Assembly: GCF_004360155.1 (NCBI RefSeq)
Contig: NZ_ML178720.1
Location: 29,078-93,077, forward strand
Origin: Paraglaciecola marina
Lineage (GTDB): Bacteria > Pseudomonadota > Gammaproteobacteria > Enterobacterales > Alteromonadaceae
DNA: 64,000 bases
Direction: 5' to 3'
Shown here: piece after piece, positions 24,025 to 32,573 of the stretch
Numbering within the stretch: the first letter of the stretch is position 1
Layout of the letters: each line of letters opens with the position of its first letter
Position numbers and translations under genes: made by a program
Notes under the pieces: model-generated
Told to the model about the DNA's origin: nothing
What the model saw: only the letters and a program-made list of their open reading frames with translations
The model's database searches: none

Positions 24025-25278
24025 ATGAAGTATCTTCTTTGGCTTGGATGCACTGCACTATATTTATCATCGAGTTTAGTATCAGCCACTAAAGCTAATT
24101 TTAGTGGCTTTGCGACCATTGGCGCTACGTATTCAGATAACCAAAATCTTGAGCTTACCACCGACTTCTTAAATAAAAGTTATAGTGGCTTTACTTTTTT
24201 AAACGAATCTAAAATTGGTTTTCAAACTAACCTAACGCTAGCAGATAAATGGGATGCAGTAGGCCAAGTTGTGTTTCAGGATCGAAACAGTAAAACTCTC
24301 AATGATTTCATTGAACTAGCTTTTATTCGCTACCGCCCTAACAGAAACTGGTCATTACGAGCAGGAAGGGTAAATAGTGACTTGTATCTTTTATCTGATT
24401 ACCCCTATGTTGGGTACGCCTACCTTTGGAGCAGGCCACCCAATGAGTTCTATTCTATTGCTTCACCCGCCAACAACTTTGATGGGGTAGATCTCGAATA
24501 TAAAAATCATATAGCTAATGGTTTCTTAAGGTTTCGATTAGGGTACGGACAAACCAGTCCTGAACTACATGGAGTGGGCAATCGGTTTGGCTTTACATCC
24601 AAAGACTTGATTCTAATTAGTGCTTCTTACCAGCTCAATAATTGGTTAATACGTTTAACCCATAGCCAATCAAACTTTGACGATTTAAGAGCCCCTGAAC
24701 TTTCTGAAGCTCAACTTATTTTGGAGCAAGCTCCTGACGATATATGGCCAGCAAAGGTTGAGCTATTAGACAAGTTTGATATTTCTGGTAAATCTTCATC
24801 CTATGATGCGTTAGGTATTTCTTATGAAAGTCAGTCATGGTTATTCTATTCTGAGGGAGGGATATCAAAAAATGACTGGCTACCTTTTAGCTCTTCTACT
24901 TCCGGTTATGCCACTTTGGGGTACATCCAAGAGCAGACCACCTATTTTATCAGCCTATCTACCATTAAAAATTCAGATAGAATACCAACGTATTCATCCC
25001 CGGTATTTGATGCGAACACTCCTGCAGAGTTAGCTGCCTACCTCTACGCGGTTAGTGATGCCGTCACAACCATACTAGACTCCATAACAGCGAGACAAAC
25101 AACAATAAGCGCTGGTGCAAAACTTGACTTACCATCAAGTATGAATATAAAACTACAACTGGACCATACCAATATTAGTCCTAAGGGATATGGCCTTTGG
25201 AACACAAAAGCACCTGAAATATTAACTACAAGAGACAAAGTAAATACACTTAGTCTCAGTTTTAATGTGTTGTTCTAA
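24025..25278 (+). CDS. Outer-membrane porin-like beta-barrel protein
   Basis: The 417 residues begin with a signal peptide (ending LVSA) and are followed by alternating strands typical of a barrel (FSGFATIGATYSDNQN, SLRAGRVNSDLYLLSD, YFISLSTIKNSDR) and a C-terminal aromatic residue (LSFNVLF). The segment WSLRAGRVNSD resembles the general porin pattern in Alteromonadales. It is the first gene of a three-gene operon with a small phosphate-binding-like protein and a diguanylate cyclase; its stop shares a base with the next start (TAATG). The solute is unknown. Confidence 0.75.
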   Translation: MKYLLWLGCTALYLSSSLVSATKANFSGFATIGATYSDNQNLELTTDFLNKSYSGFTFLNESKIGFQTNLTLADKWDAVGQVVFQDRNSKTLNDFIELAFIRYRPNRNWSLRAGRVNSDLYLLSDYPYVGYAYLWSRPPNEFYSIASPANNFDGVDLEYKNHIANGFLRFRLGYGQTSPELHGVGNRFGFTSKDLILISASYQLNNWLIRLTHSQSNFDDLRAPELSEAQLILEQAPDDIWPAKVELLDKFDISGKSSSYDALGISYESQSWLFYSEGGISKNDWLPFSSSTSGYATLGYIQEQTTYFISLSTIKNSDRIPTYSSPVFDANTPAELAAYLYAVSDAVTTILDSITARQTTISAGAKLDLPSSMNIKLQLDHTNISPKGYGLWNTKAPEILTTRDKVNTLSLSFNVLF

Positions 25279-25700
25279 TGAAATTAAAACAACTTTACAT
25301 AATGCTTTTTTTCATATGTTCAACACAAGTTCATGGGCTCGTTATTGTCGTTAATGAAAATAATCAAATTAATAGTCTGACTAAGCGACAAGTAATAGAT
25401 ATCTATATGGGTAGATTCAACACATTCCCTGACGGTCAAAAAGCGACTCCAATTGATTTCCCTGCACAATCAGCGATAAAAAGTCAGTTTTATATGCAGC
25501 TAGTGCAGCAAAATGAAAGAAAGGTAAGTACATATTGGGCTCGTTTACTTTTTTCAGGAAATGCGACTCCTCCCACAACAATAGAGTCTGTCAAAGACAT
25601 TATTAATACAGTACGTGCAAATGAGGACATGATTGCATATATCCCAGAGTCAGAGGTAACAGAAGGCGTAAAAGTGGTATTTAAAGTTGCTTCAAATTAG
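25278..25700 (+). CDS. Small periplasmic PstS-like substrate-binding domain protein
   Basis: This 140-residue protein has a signal peptide (ending VHG). The mature part, VIVVNENNQINSLTKRQVIDIYMGR..FPDGQKATPIDFP and a closing EDMIAYIPESEV, resembles one lobe of phosphate ABC substrate-binding proteins. It is too short to be a whole two-lobe binding protein. No pst transporter is nearby. It overlaps the porin stop by one base and the diguanylate cyclase start by 14 bp. It may therefore act as a periplasmic signal input for that cyclase. This role is inference from gene order. Confidence 0.75.
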   Translation: MKLKQLYIMLFFICSTQVHGLVIVVNENNQINSLTKRQVIDIYMGRFNTFPDGQKATPIDFPAQSAIKSQFYMQLVQQNERKVSTYWARLLFSGNATPPTTIESVKDIINTVRANEDMIAYIPESEVTEGVKVVFKVASN

Positions 25701-27291
25701 TCAAAAACTGTATGTAAAAGTTGCACTTACTATTGCTTTCATAGCAATAATTATTTCTTTACTTGCATCTGCACTTTCTTATTATTTGGGCTTAGAAGCT
25801 CGGAGTCAATCCAGTCATATATTAGCAGAGCAATTATCTAAGACAGTTGAAAAAACTGCCGTTGTTGCAGCCTACATAAACGATGCTGATCTTGCTCAGG
25901 AAATAGTAGATGGGCTAGTTATTAATGATTTAATAAAAGGTGTAAAGCTAAGTAATGACGTTGGTTTAGAGGCTATATCCGGAAATCTAAATGGTCAAAA
26001 TAAGCAAATTTCAACCTTCTTGAATCACCCTTTCTTACATGAAGAAAAAGTAGGCACCTTAGACGTTTACTTAGATCAAAAATATATTGAGCTACAAACT
26101 AAAAGAGAAATTGTAAAAGAAACGCTTATTAAGCTATTTTTATCATTAATATTAGCTTTTTTTGTCTCTTTAGTTGTTCACCGAAAATTAACTAAGCCAA
26201 TTCAAAAGTTAGTTGATAACTTCGAACACATAGACCCACACCGCCCAGAAACAATGCAAGTTTTACCTCACAAAAATAAAGATGAAATAGGTAAACTTAT
26301 TCAGGGTATTAATGCGTTAATACAAGGATTGCACCATTCATTTAGTGTCGAAAAAAATTTACGGATCAAGACTCAAAATCTAGAAAACCAATTCAGGCTT
26401 ATATTCGAGCAAGCCAGCGCTGGGATTTGCTTAGTTGATCAAAACAACAATATTTCGGCCTTTAACCCTGCGTTCTCCAGATATTTTACTCCTTTTAATA
26501 ATGAGGCACTCAACCTCAAGCACTTTCCTAGTCTATTTGTAAATCCGAATAGCTTAGAACAGATTCTCAATTCGATGCGTAATGACCCTTTATTGGATCA
26601 AGTAGCTTTAGACCTTGATTACTCAGCTGGTAAGCAAAAGAAGTGGATGCATTGCTTATTTGCTAAAGTCACAGAGCAACGTATGGAACGTAAAAAAGAT
26701 ACTGGCTCTATTATCGAAGTTATTTTATATGATATTACCGAGCGCACAGAACGGGAACATCAAACCCGCTTCGAGGCCGATCATGATCCACTCACACATA
26801 TACTTAACAGACGAGCGGGTGAAGAAAAACTGAATAGTATGTTAGATCTTAGCGTTGAAACTCAACAGCCATTGATGTTAATGATGATTGACCTAGACAA
26901 ATTTAAGCCAATTAATGACACCTACGGCCACAAAGCTGGCGATAGAGTACTTCAAGAAACTACGAAAAGAATTACAAACAAATATAAGTCACAGAATGAT
27001 GTATGCATCCGCTGGGGAGGTGATGAGTTTGTTGTCGCAAGTAACGCCTCGAATAGCCAACAAACCTTCGTAGAACAAGCCGAAGAGTTACTTCTGTCAA
27101 TACAACAACCTATTGAAGTACATCCTAGCGTAACCTGCAGTATTGGCGCGAGTATTGGTTTAGTTATCGCTCCAATTCACGGACATGACTTACATCAACT
27201 ATTGATGCGTGCAGATAGCACTATGTACCAAGCCAAAGAACAAGGACTTTGTCGTGTGGAATTGTATTCCGCTGTAAAAAACACAGAATAA
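25687..27291 (+). CDS. Membrane diguanylate cyclase with HAMP, PAS and GGDEF domains
   Basis: This 534-residue protein has two membrane segments (about 10-30 and 142-162) around a periplasmic domain of about 110 residues, a HAMP linker (LTKPIQKLVDNFEHI), a PAS domain (FRLIFEQASAGICLVDQNNNISAFN) and a GGDEF domain with the intact catalytic motif RWGGDEF (about 444-448). The product-inhibition I-site (RxxD) is not present: the position reads SQND. Synthesis of cyclic di-GMP without this feedback is expected. The start is a TTG within the previous gene; no ATG is available in this frame after the upstream stop. The periplasmic domain probably listens to the upstream binding-like protein. Confidence 0.87.
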   Translation: MLQISQKLYVKVALTIAFIAIIISLLASALSYYLGLEARSQSSHILAEQLSKTVEKTAVVAAYINDADLAQEIVDGLVINDLIKGVKLSNDVGLEAISGNLNGQNKQISTFLNHPFLHEEKVGTLDVYLDQKYIELQTKREIVKETLIKLFLSLILAFFVSLVVHRKLTKPIQKLVDNFEHIDPHRPETMQVLPHKNKDEIGKLIQGINALIQGLHHSFSVEKNLRIKTQNLENQFRLIFEQASAGICLVDQNNNISAFNPAFSRYFTPFNNEALNLKHFPSLFVNPNSLEQILNSMRNDPLLDQVALDLDYSAGKQKKWMHCLFAKVTEQRMERKKDTGSIIEVILYDITERTEREHQTRFEADHDPLTHILNRRAGEEKLNSMLDLSVETQQPLMLMMIDLDKFKPINDTYGHKAGDRVLQETTKRITNKYKSQNDVCIRWGGDEFVVASNASNSQQTFVEQAEELLLSIQQPIEVHPSVTCSIGASIGLVIAPIHGHDLHQLLMRADSTMYQAKEQGLCRVELYSAVKNTE

Positions 27292-27342
27292 AAATAAAGT
27301 TAAAGGCCATTTAAAACCTATCAAATGACCTAACAATCACAT

Positions 27343-27603
27343 TTAAGTTTGAGCTGAACTAGATGTGGGAGCTTCTTCAGTAAGATCAACTTGCTCTTCA
27401 ATATACTGGATAGCTTTATGTAAACTACCAAAAGCATTAATTAAGTTTTGACGGCCTTTGTTCATTATTTCCGGGTTGTTAGTGTCTGACATCATCCATA
27501 CCCAAGTACGAATTAATGATTCAGGTGGAGCATTTTTCATATAGCAATTGTTCTTAAAAATTAGTGAATCCTCACTAATTATATCCTGTAGAATAGACCA
27601 CAT
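27343..27603 (-). CDS. Hypothetical small protein, 86 residues
   Basis: The start ATG at 27603 is supported by AAGGG 5 nt upstream. The protein is soluble and mostly helical (SLIRTWVWMMSDTNNPEIMNKGRQNLINAFGSLHKAIQYIEEQ), with a Ser/Thr-rich tail. I do not recognise a family. It is divergent from yjjX, with about 100 bp between the start codons. Confidence 0.6.
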   Translation of the reverse strand: MWSILQDIISEDSLIFKNNCYMKNAPPESLIRTWVWMMSDTNNPEIMNKGRQNLINAFGSLHKAIQYIEEQVDLTEEAPTSSSAQT

Positions 27604-27704
27604 TGAAGCCCTTTTTTGTAACAATATCACACACAATATGTTGCAATATCAATTTGCTTAATTTTAATAGCCTAGGGGCACACACAAGGGAAAATACTAT
27701 ACCT

Positions 27705-28238
27705 ATGATAAAAATTGCAGTGGGCTCTACTAACCCCATCAAAGTTAATGCGGTAAAAAAAGCGACCTCAGAGGTTTGGCCAAATCAAGATATTCAGTGC
27801 TTCTCAATGAAAGCACCATCCGCAGTATCTGAGCAACCTATGACAAGCGATGAAACCCTAAAAGGTGCTGTAAATAGAGTTAAATTCTGCCAGCAACAAA
27901 CTAAAGCGGATTTCTATGTAGCAATTGAGGGTGGTGTAGACAACTTTGAATACGGTCCTGCCACATTTGCTTATGTGGTTATTGCCGATCACGAAAGAAG
28001 CTCAGTAGGTCGCAGCAGTAACTTGCCGCTGCCGCCTCTGGTATATCAGGCCCTCAAGAATGGTGAAGAACTAGGTCACGTAATGGACAACTTGTTTAAA
28101 ACAGATAATGTGAAACAAAAAGAAGGGGCTATTGGTTTATTAACCAATAATCTAGCTACCAGAGAAAGCGTTTATACATTGGCTACAACACTTGCTTTAG
28201 CACCCTTTATCAATCCTGACTTATACAAAGGCCTTTAG
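27705..28238 (+). CDS. yjjX: Inosine/xanthosine triphosphatase YjjX
   Basis: The ATG at 27705 gives 177 residues, close to the E. coli protein. The N-terminus IAVGSTNPIKVNAVKKA and the segment VAIEGGVDNF are the ITPase-like NTP-binding and catalytic motifs; NLATRESVYTLATTLALAPF closes the fold. YjjX hydrolyses ITP and XTP to keep damaged purines out of nucleic acids. An upstream in-frame start at 27603 would add 34 residues without similarity and is rejected. Its stop overlaps the convergent CBS gene by 4 bp. Confidence 0.92.
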   Translation: MIKIAVGSTNPIKVNAVKKATSEVWPNQDIQCFSMKAPSAVSEQPMTSDETLKGAVNRVKFCQQQTKADFYVAIEGGVDNFEYGPATFAYVVIADHERSSVGRSSNLPLPPLVYQALKNGEELGHVMDNLFKTDNVKQKEGAIGLLTNNLATRESVYTLATTLALAPFINPDLYKGL

Positions 28239-28642
28239 GCCATCTCATTTAGCTTTTTGTCTAACATCTTGAGAATATCTCGACGAGTTAACACCCCAAC
28301 CACTTTATTACCACCATCAACGACTGGGTATGTAGTGGCCCCACCAGCCAACATTTTTTGAGCTACATCAAGGGGCTCACTATTTAATGAAAGAGTGAGT
28401 ACATCTGTTTGCATTACATCTGCCACAGTTGCTACTCGGGTATTGTGGTAAACAACTTGAAGGGTGCAATGCAAACATTCCTGGTCTGAAATCCAGCCAA
28501 TAAGTAAGCCTTTACTATCAAGAACGGGGCCTCCTAGTAATGATTTCTTAATTAGAATAGCAGAAGCTTCTGCAACAGGCATATCTGGCTTAAGGATTGC
28601 GAAATCTTTAGTCATACATTCTGCGATACTAGCTAAAATCAT
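28235..28642 (-). CDS. CBS-domain pair protein
   Basis: The 135 residues consist of two CBS motifs: the first MTKDFAILKPDMPVAEASAIL..GPVLDSKGLLIGWISD, the second MQTDVLTLSLNSEPLDVAQKML..YPVVDGGNKVVGVLTRRDIL. Such stand-alone pairs bind adenine nucleotides and regulate partner enzymes or channels. The partner here is unknown. The first module has an insert with two Cys (ECLHCTL). It is the only gene on its short transcript. Confidence 0.9.
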   Translation of the reverse strand: MILASIAECMTKDFAILKPDMPVAEASAILIKKSLLGGPVLDSKGLLIGWISDQECLHCTLQVVYHNTRVATVADVMQTDVLTLSLNSEPLDVAQKMLAGGATTYPVVDGGNKVVGVLTRRDILKMLDKKLNEMA

Positions 28643-28742
28643 TTGAATTTCCTTATTATTTAGGTTGCCGTCTACTTGAGTGTCCCTTTGTTTAACATTG
28701 AAGTCCAGTGTATTTATTTAACCTTTAAATTATGCCATTAAA

Positions 28743-30896
28743 TTAGCGACTAAAGACTAGGCTAACAACAACACCTGAATCACCTTTAAGGTTATTTATA
28801 TTGAGTACCCCTTCATGGTATTCAGCAATGATTTTTGCAATATACAAGCCTAATCCTAAATGGGGCTGGGTTGAGTTTTGTACCTTGCGAACAGAGACCA
28901 TAGAGTCGAGTAATTGATCTTGCATGTTTTCTGGTAACAAACAGCCTAGGTTTTCAACACTTAAAACACTGCCTTGATCATGATTTTTTAAACTCACCGT
29001 AATCACTGAATTTTTCTCACTAAACTCCACTGCATTAGCAATGATTTTGTCTAACATTTGTGCAAACAATTCAGGGGAGCCAGTAACGGTCACATTTGTG
29101 TGAGAAATATTTAAATCAAACACTCTGCTGCCATATGCTAATTCGTACCCGGCGACACAACCTTGCAGTAAATCACCGAGCTCAAACTCCTCCCGATCAT
29201 TACTTTGCATCGCCTGCTCAAGACGGGTCGCCTCACTCATATTAGACAAAATTTTGCTGAGCCGAGTAATACCTTGCTTAGCTCTATCAAGATATTGTTT
29301 GTTATCTTCGCTTTGCTCTTCTAATAATAAGTTGTCTAATGAGGAATTAACGATAGCCACTGGGGTCCGCAGCTCATGAGATAATCGAGAAGCCATATTC
29401 TCTAAATATGCATTGTATTGACTTAGTTTACTCAAGACACTGGTGAAGGTACGAGATAAGTCACCGATCTCATCTCTGGTGTGGGATGGTACTATGTCAC
29501 CTATGATTTTACCTTGTTGATCTATGGCACTTTCAGTTTCGTTGCGTAATTTGCGAATACGCCAAGACAACCTTGATGCAATCGAAAACAAGGCAATAGT
29601 ACTAATTAGAATCACCAGCAAAATATAATGGAATTGACGTTCTAAGGCTTTATTTCTTAAAGTACGAATACCATGGGTAGTTTGTTCAACAACAACCGCT
29701 CCCATTACAGTATCGTCGATATAAATAGGATGTGCAGCAGACATAATTACCGCTTTATTGTCAGGACTTAATCGCCATAAAGCACTTGGCTTACCCGTTA
29801 AGGCTTCAATAATATCTCGCCCTCGCAAAGAATAAGCATCTCGCAAATCATCAACAAAGTCTGCAGGGGGCTTAGTTAATATTTGATAGTACAAAGGCAG
29901 TAACCAGTTAGTCTCTACATATTTCCACCAACTTTGTGAAGCATCAGACTTAACATTACTGTTTACCCCCTGGGCTTTGCTTATATCACCCGAACGCGCT
30001 AATACCCGCATGTGTTTGTCTACCACCCACACCCTAGCGTTCGAATATTTTAAACCTTTTAATATCTTTTCGATTTCTGGAGAAGGCACCAAAACCGTAC
30101 CTAAGGAGTCCACCTTTGAAGGATTTGCGGTTCCCATTATGTTCTCTACTTCCCGTGTAACTGGGTTGTCTACATCAACAATTGCAAAGGCAATATTGCT
30201 CGACATCATAGCTAATGGAAACCGCAACTCTAACTGATAGCCATTATCCGTGTTGCGCCACTGTCCTTGAATTTGTTTCTCTAACCTATCTGGTTGCAGT
30301 GACCCTAAATCATCTTTCAGTAAATAAGCATTAACCCAACCTTCTTCTGTGGGTGCCACAATATACCGTTGAAAGACCCCTATGGAGTCAGTCATTGCAA
30401 TTTGTAAATGATCATTCTTGTCGATACGCAAGCTATTTTTTGGCCGCAACAATACTGTATTGTCTGTGACATTAAACATGGCGTAGAGATAACGGTCATA
30501 CTGTCCAACCATATGCCGAAAGTGCAAACTACTAGCCTCATAATCGCTAACTTGGTCAATTAAGTTTTGTTGGGCGTATTCTATGGTCAATTGTTTATAA
30601 TCTTGCCAATCATCTAGTCTGCCATCAAGCCGAATAGGGTAAGCAATCTTATAGGCATACAAATCTGTGCCAGGTGTAACATCTTTTAAGTAAGCCGACT
30701 GATTATCAAATAAAGCAGGTCTCTCATGCAGCGCAGTAGCAACGGCTCGAGCTGTACCCACCATAGTTTGCTCTTGTCCAATACGTAAATAGGTTTCCAT
30801 TTCCCATACATATTGATACCCCAACCAAGGGATAGTCAGTAAAAAGGAGGAGAAAAATAGTAGTTTAGCTCTTAATCCAAACCTTACTCGGCTCAT
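28743..30896 (-). CDS. pdsS: Dedicated sortase system histidine kinase PdsS
   Basis: This 717-residue kinase has one membrane segment near residues 9-25 and a large periplasmic domain of about 390 residues. A second membrane segment (HYILLVILISTIALFSIA) is followed by a HAMP-type linker, a HisKA box with His507 (RLSHELRTP) and an HATPase domain ending LGLGLYIAKIIAEYHEG. The periplasmic domain starts with YPIRLDGRLDDWQDYKQL, the pattern of CBM9/DOMON-like beta-sandwiches. Its gene order with pdsR, pdsO, a VIT/VWA target and a class GN sortase identifies it as the kinase of the proteobacterial dedicated sortase system. It is 50 bp after pdsR and probably co-transcribed. Confidence 0.9.
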   Translation of the reverse strand: MSRVRFGLRAKLLFFSSFLLTIPWLGYQYVWEMETYLRIGQEQTMVGTARAVATALHERPALFDNQSAYLKDVTPGTDLYAYKIAYPIRLDGRLDDWQDYKQLTIEYAQQNLIDQVSDYEASSLHFRHMVGQYDRYLYAMFNVTDNTVLLRPKNSLRIDKNDHLQIAMTDSIGVFQRYIVAPTEEGWVNAYLLKDDLGSLQPDRLEKQIQGQWRNTDNGYQLELRFPLAMMSSNIAFAIVDVDNPVTREVENIMGTANPSKVDSLGTVLVPSPEIEKILKGLKYSNARVWVVDKHMRVLARSGDISKAQGVNSNVKSDASQSWWKYVETNWLLPLYYQILTKPPADFVDDLRDAYSLRGRDIIEALTGKPSALWRLSPDNKAVIMSAAHPIYIDDTVMGAVVVEQTTHGIRTLRNKALERQFHYILLVILISTIALFSIASRLSWRIRKLRNETESAIDQQGKIIGDIVPSHTRDEIGDLSRTFTSVLSKLSQYNAYLENMASRLSHELRTPVAIVNSSLDNLLLEEQSEDNKQYLDRAKQGITRLSKILSNMSEATRLEQAMQSNDREEFELGDLLQGCVAGYELAYGSRVFDLNISHTNVTVTGSPELFAQMLDKIIANAVEFSEKNSVITVSLKNHDQGSVLSVENLGCLLPENMQDQLLDSMVSVRKVQNSTQPHLGLGLYIAKIIAEYHEGVLNINNLKGDSGVVVSLVFSR

Positions 30897-30946
30897 TGCC
30901 TAAAAGCCCTTAATAGACTGAAATTTAAAAGTTTTTATATTCATGA

Positions 30947-31639
30947 CTAATTATTCTTCCACCTATAACCCATGCCATAAACGGTTTCAATGCAGTTAAA
31001 CTCATCATCTAGTTGTACAAACTTTTTGCGAATACGCTTTATGTGCGAAGTAATAGTGGTGTCGTCTACCACCATTTTTGATTCGTCCATTAACTGTTGA
31101 CGGCTTTTCACATGACCGGAATATTTTGCAATGGCGTGTAACATCCAAAACTCTGTAACTGTTAATTCAATACTTTGGCCTTTCCAGCTTACCGTCATAC
31201 GTTTACTGTCTACCGTTAAATCCCCAGTTTGAATAATATCACTGGGGAGTTGAGGCATGGCTAACAGTTCAGTTCTTCGAAAAAGTGCAGCAATACGGGC
31301 CAACAAATGGGGTAGGCTAATATCTTTGGTGAGGTAATCATCAGCTCCCATACGCAAGCCGCAAATGGTGTCGTAATCATTATCTCTGGCGGTAAAAAAA
31401 ATAATGGGTAAGGTTTTAGACAAACTTCGCAATTGTTGACAAACAGCAAAGCCGCCGTCAATTTCGTCTTCAAGACCAATATCGATAATCGCTAGGTCAG
31501 GTAAACGCTGTAAGAATGTTTGTTCTGCAGCCATACGATTACCATAAGCTTGTACCTCGTAGCCTTGTTTAGTTAAGGCCGCAATGTAGTTTTCTCTGAG
31601 GGCTAGGTCATCTTCTACTAAGGCAATACGTTTAGACAT
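30947..31639 (-). CDS. pdsR: Dedicated sortase system response regulator PdsR
   Basis: The 230 residues comprise a receiver domain (ALVEDDLALRENY, phosphorylated Asp in LAIIDIGLED, Lys in DDYLTKDIS) and an OmpR/PhoB winged helix (ELTVTEFWMLHAIAKYSGHVKSRQQLMDESK...VYGMGYRWKNN). It is divergent from pdsO-target-sortase across 191 bp and first in the operon with pdsS, so it probably controls both arms. Targets cannot be read directly; no clear direct repeats were found in the intergenic region. Confidence 0.93.
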   Translation of the reverse strand: MSKRIALVEDDLALRENYIAALTKQGYEVQAYGNRMAAEQTFLQRLPDLAIIDIGLEDEIDGGFAVCQQLRSLSKTLPIIFFTARDNDYDTICGLRMGADDYLTKDISLPHLLARIAALFRRTELLAMPQLPSDIIQTGDLTVDSKRMTVSWKGQSIELTVTEFWMLHAIAKYSGHVKSRQQLMDESKMVVDDTTITSHIKRIRKKFVQLDDEFNCIETVYGMGYRWKNN

Positions 31640-31830
31640 AGTTTCACTCTATAATAATATATTTGCACTATATCGTAAAAAGTTAACTAGGTGAGGCCTT
31701 ATAACGAAGGCCAATGCAATTTCCATTTTTTCGCCACAATTGTCCTCTACATTGCCATTTTTTCTCCCTGAATCAGCCACACAAACTTTGTTTACTAGAG
31801 AGGAATCAAACAACACTCTTGGAGAAAACA

Positions 31831-32559
31831 ATGAAATTTACAAAAATCACCACTGCCTTCACCTTTACTACTTGTTTATTGTCCGCTAGCACATTTGCAC
31901 AAGCTGCTACTAAAGAAGAAAAAACCAACGAAATTATTGCTGTTAGCTCTGGGGCCATAATTGGAACAGTTTTAGCAGGCCCTGTAGGAGGCTTTGTTGC
32001 TGCTGTATTTGGCGGCATGATTGCCGAAGATGTGAACTCTGATAAACGCCTGTTTCTGGCTGAACAGTCATTGGCAGATAAAGACCAACAACTGCTCACC
32101 TTGCAGCAAAATTTTCAACAAGCCAAAGAGCGTGCCACGATACAAATAGCTGCAATGGATCAAGCATTGGAACAGAGTATTTCTGAAATAGAAAGCAACA
32201 TTCAGTTCAAAACTGGCTCATATGCCCTTGAAGAGCACTACCAGTCTCAATTAGATTTAATTGCTAACACTCTAATAAAAAACCCCAAGTTAAGTATCAG
32301 TTTATCTGGCTTTGCTGACCAGCGAGGAGACAGCACCTTAAACCAAGCATTATCAGAACAACGTACTATCACAGTAAAAAACTACCTAGAAAATAAAGGC
32401 GTAAAAAATAAGCAAGTGATTACTAACTCATATGGTGAGTCATTATTAGTTAATACTGAAAGTAATTATGAGGGAGACTTTTTTGACCGCCGGGTAATGT
32501 TAAAGATATCCAATGAACACCCAGAAATGGCAACAGCTGCTACCCATTCAGATCATTAA
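31831..32559 (+). CDS. pdsO: PdsO, OmpA-family protein of the dedicated sortase system
   Basis: The ATG at 31831 with GGAG upstream gives 242 residues. There is a signal peptide (ending TFAQA), then a glycine-zipper hydrophobic hairpin (SSGAIIGTVLAGPVGGFVAA) likely to enter a membrane, a short coiled coil, and a C-terminal OmpA peptidoglycan-binding domain (IQFKTGSYALEEHY...LSGFADQRGDSTLNQALSEQR...DFFDRRVMLKI). This domain should bind diaminopimelate of the cell wall and could hold the sortase product near the peptidoglycan. It is the first gene of the rightward arm, 14 bp before the target gene. Confidence 0.9.
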   Translation: MKFTKITTAFTFTTCLLSASTFAQAATKEEKTNEIIAVSSGAIIGTVLAGPVGGFVAAVFGGMIAEDVNSDKRLFLAEQSLADKDQQLLTLQQNFQQAKERATIQIAAMDQALEQSISEIESNIQFKTGSYALEEHYQSQLDLIANTLIKNPKLSISLSGFADQRGDSTLNQALSEQRTITVKNYLENKGVKNKQVITNSYGESLLVNTESNYEGDFFDRRVMLKISNEHPEMATAATHSDH

Positions 32560-32573
32560 TTTAGGACCAAATT

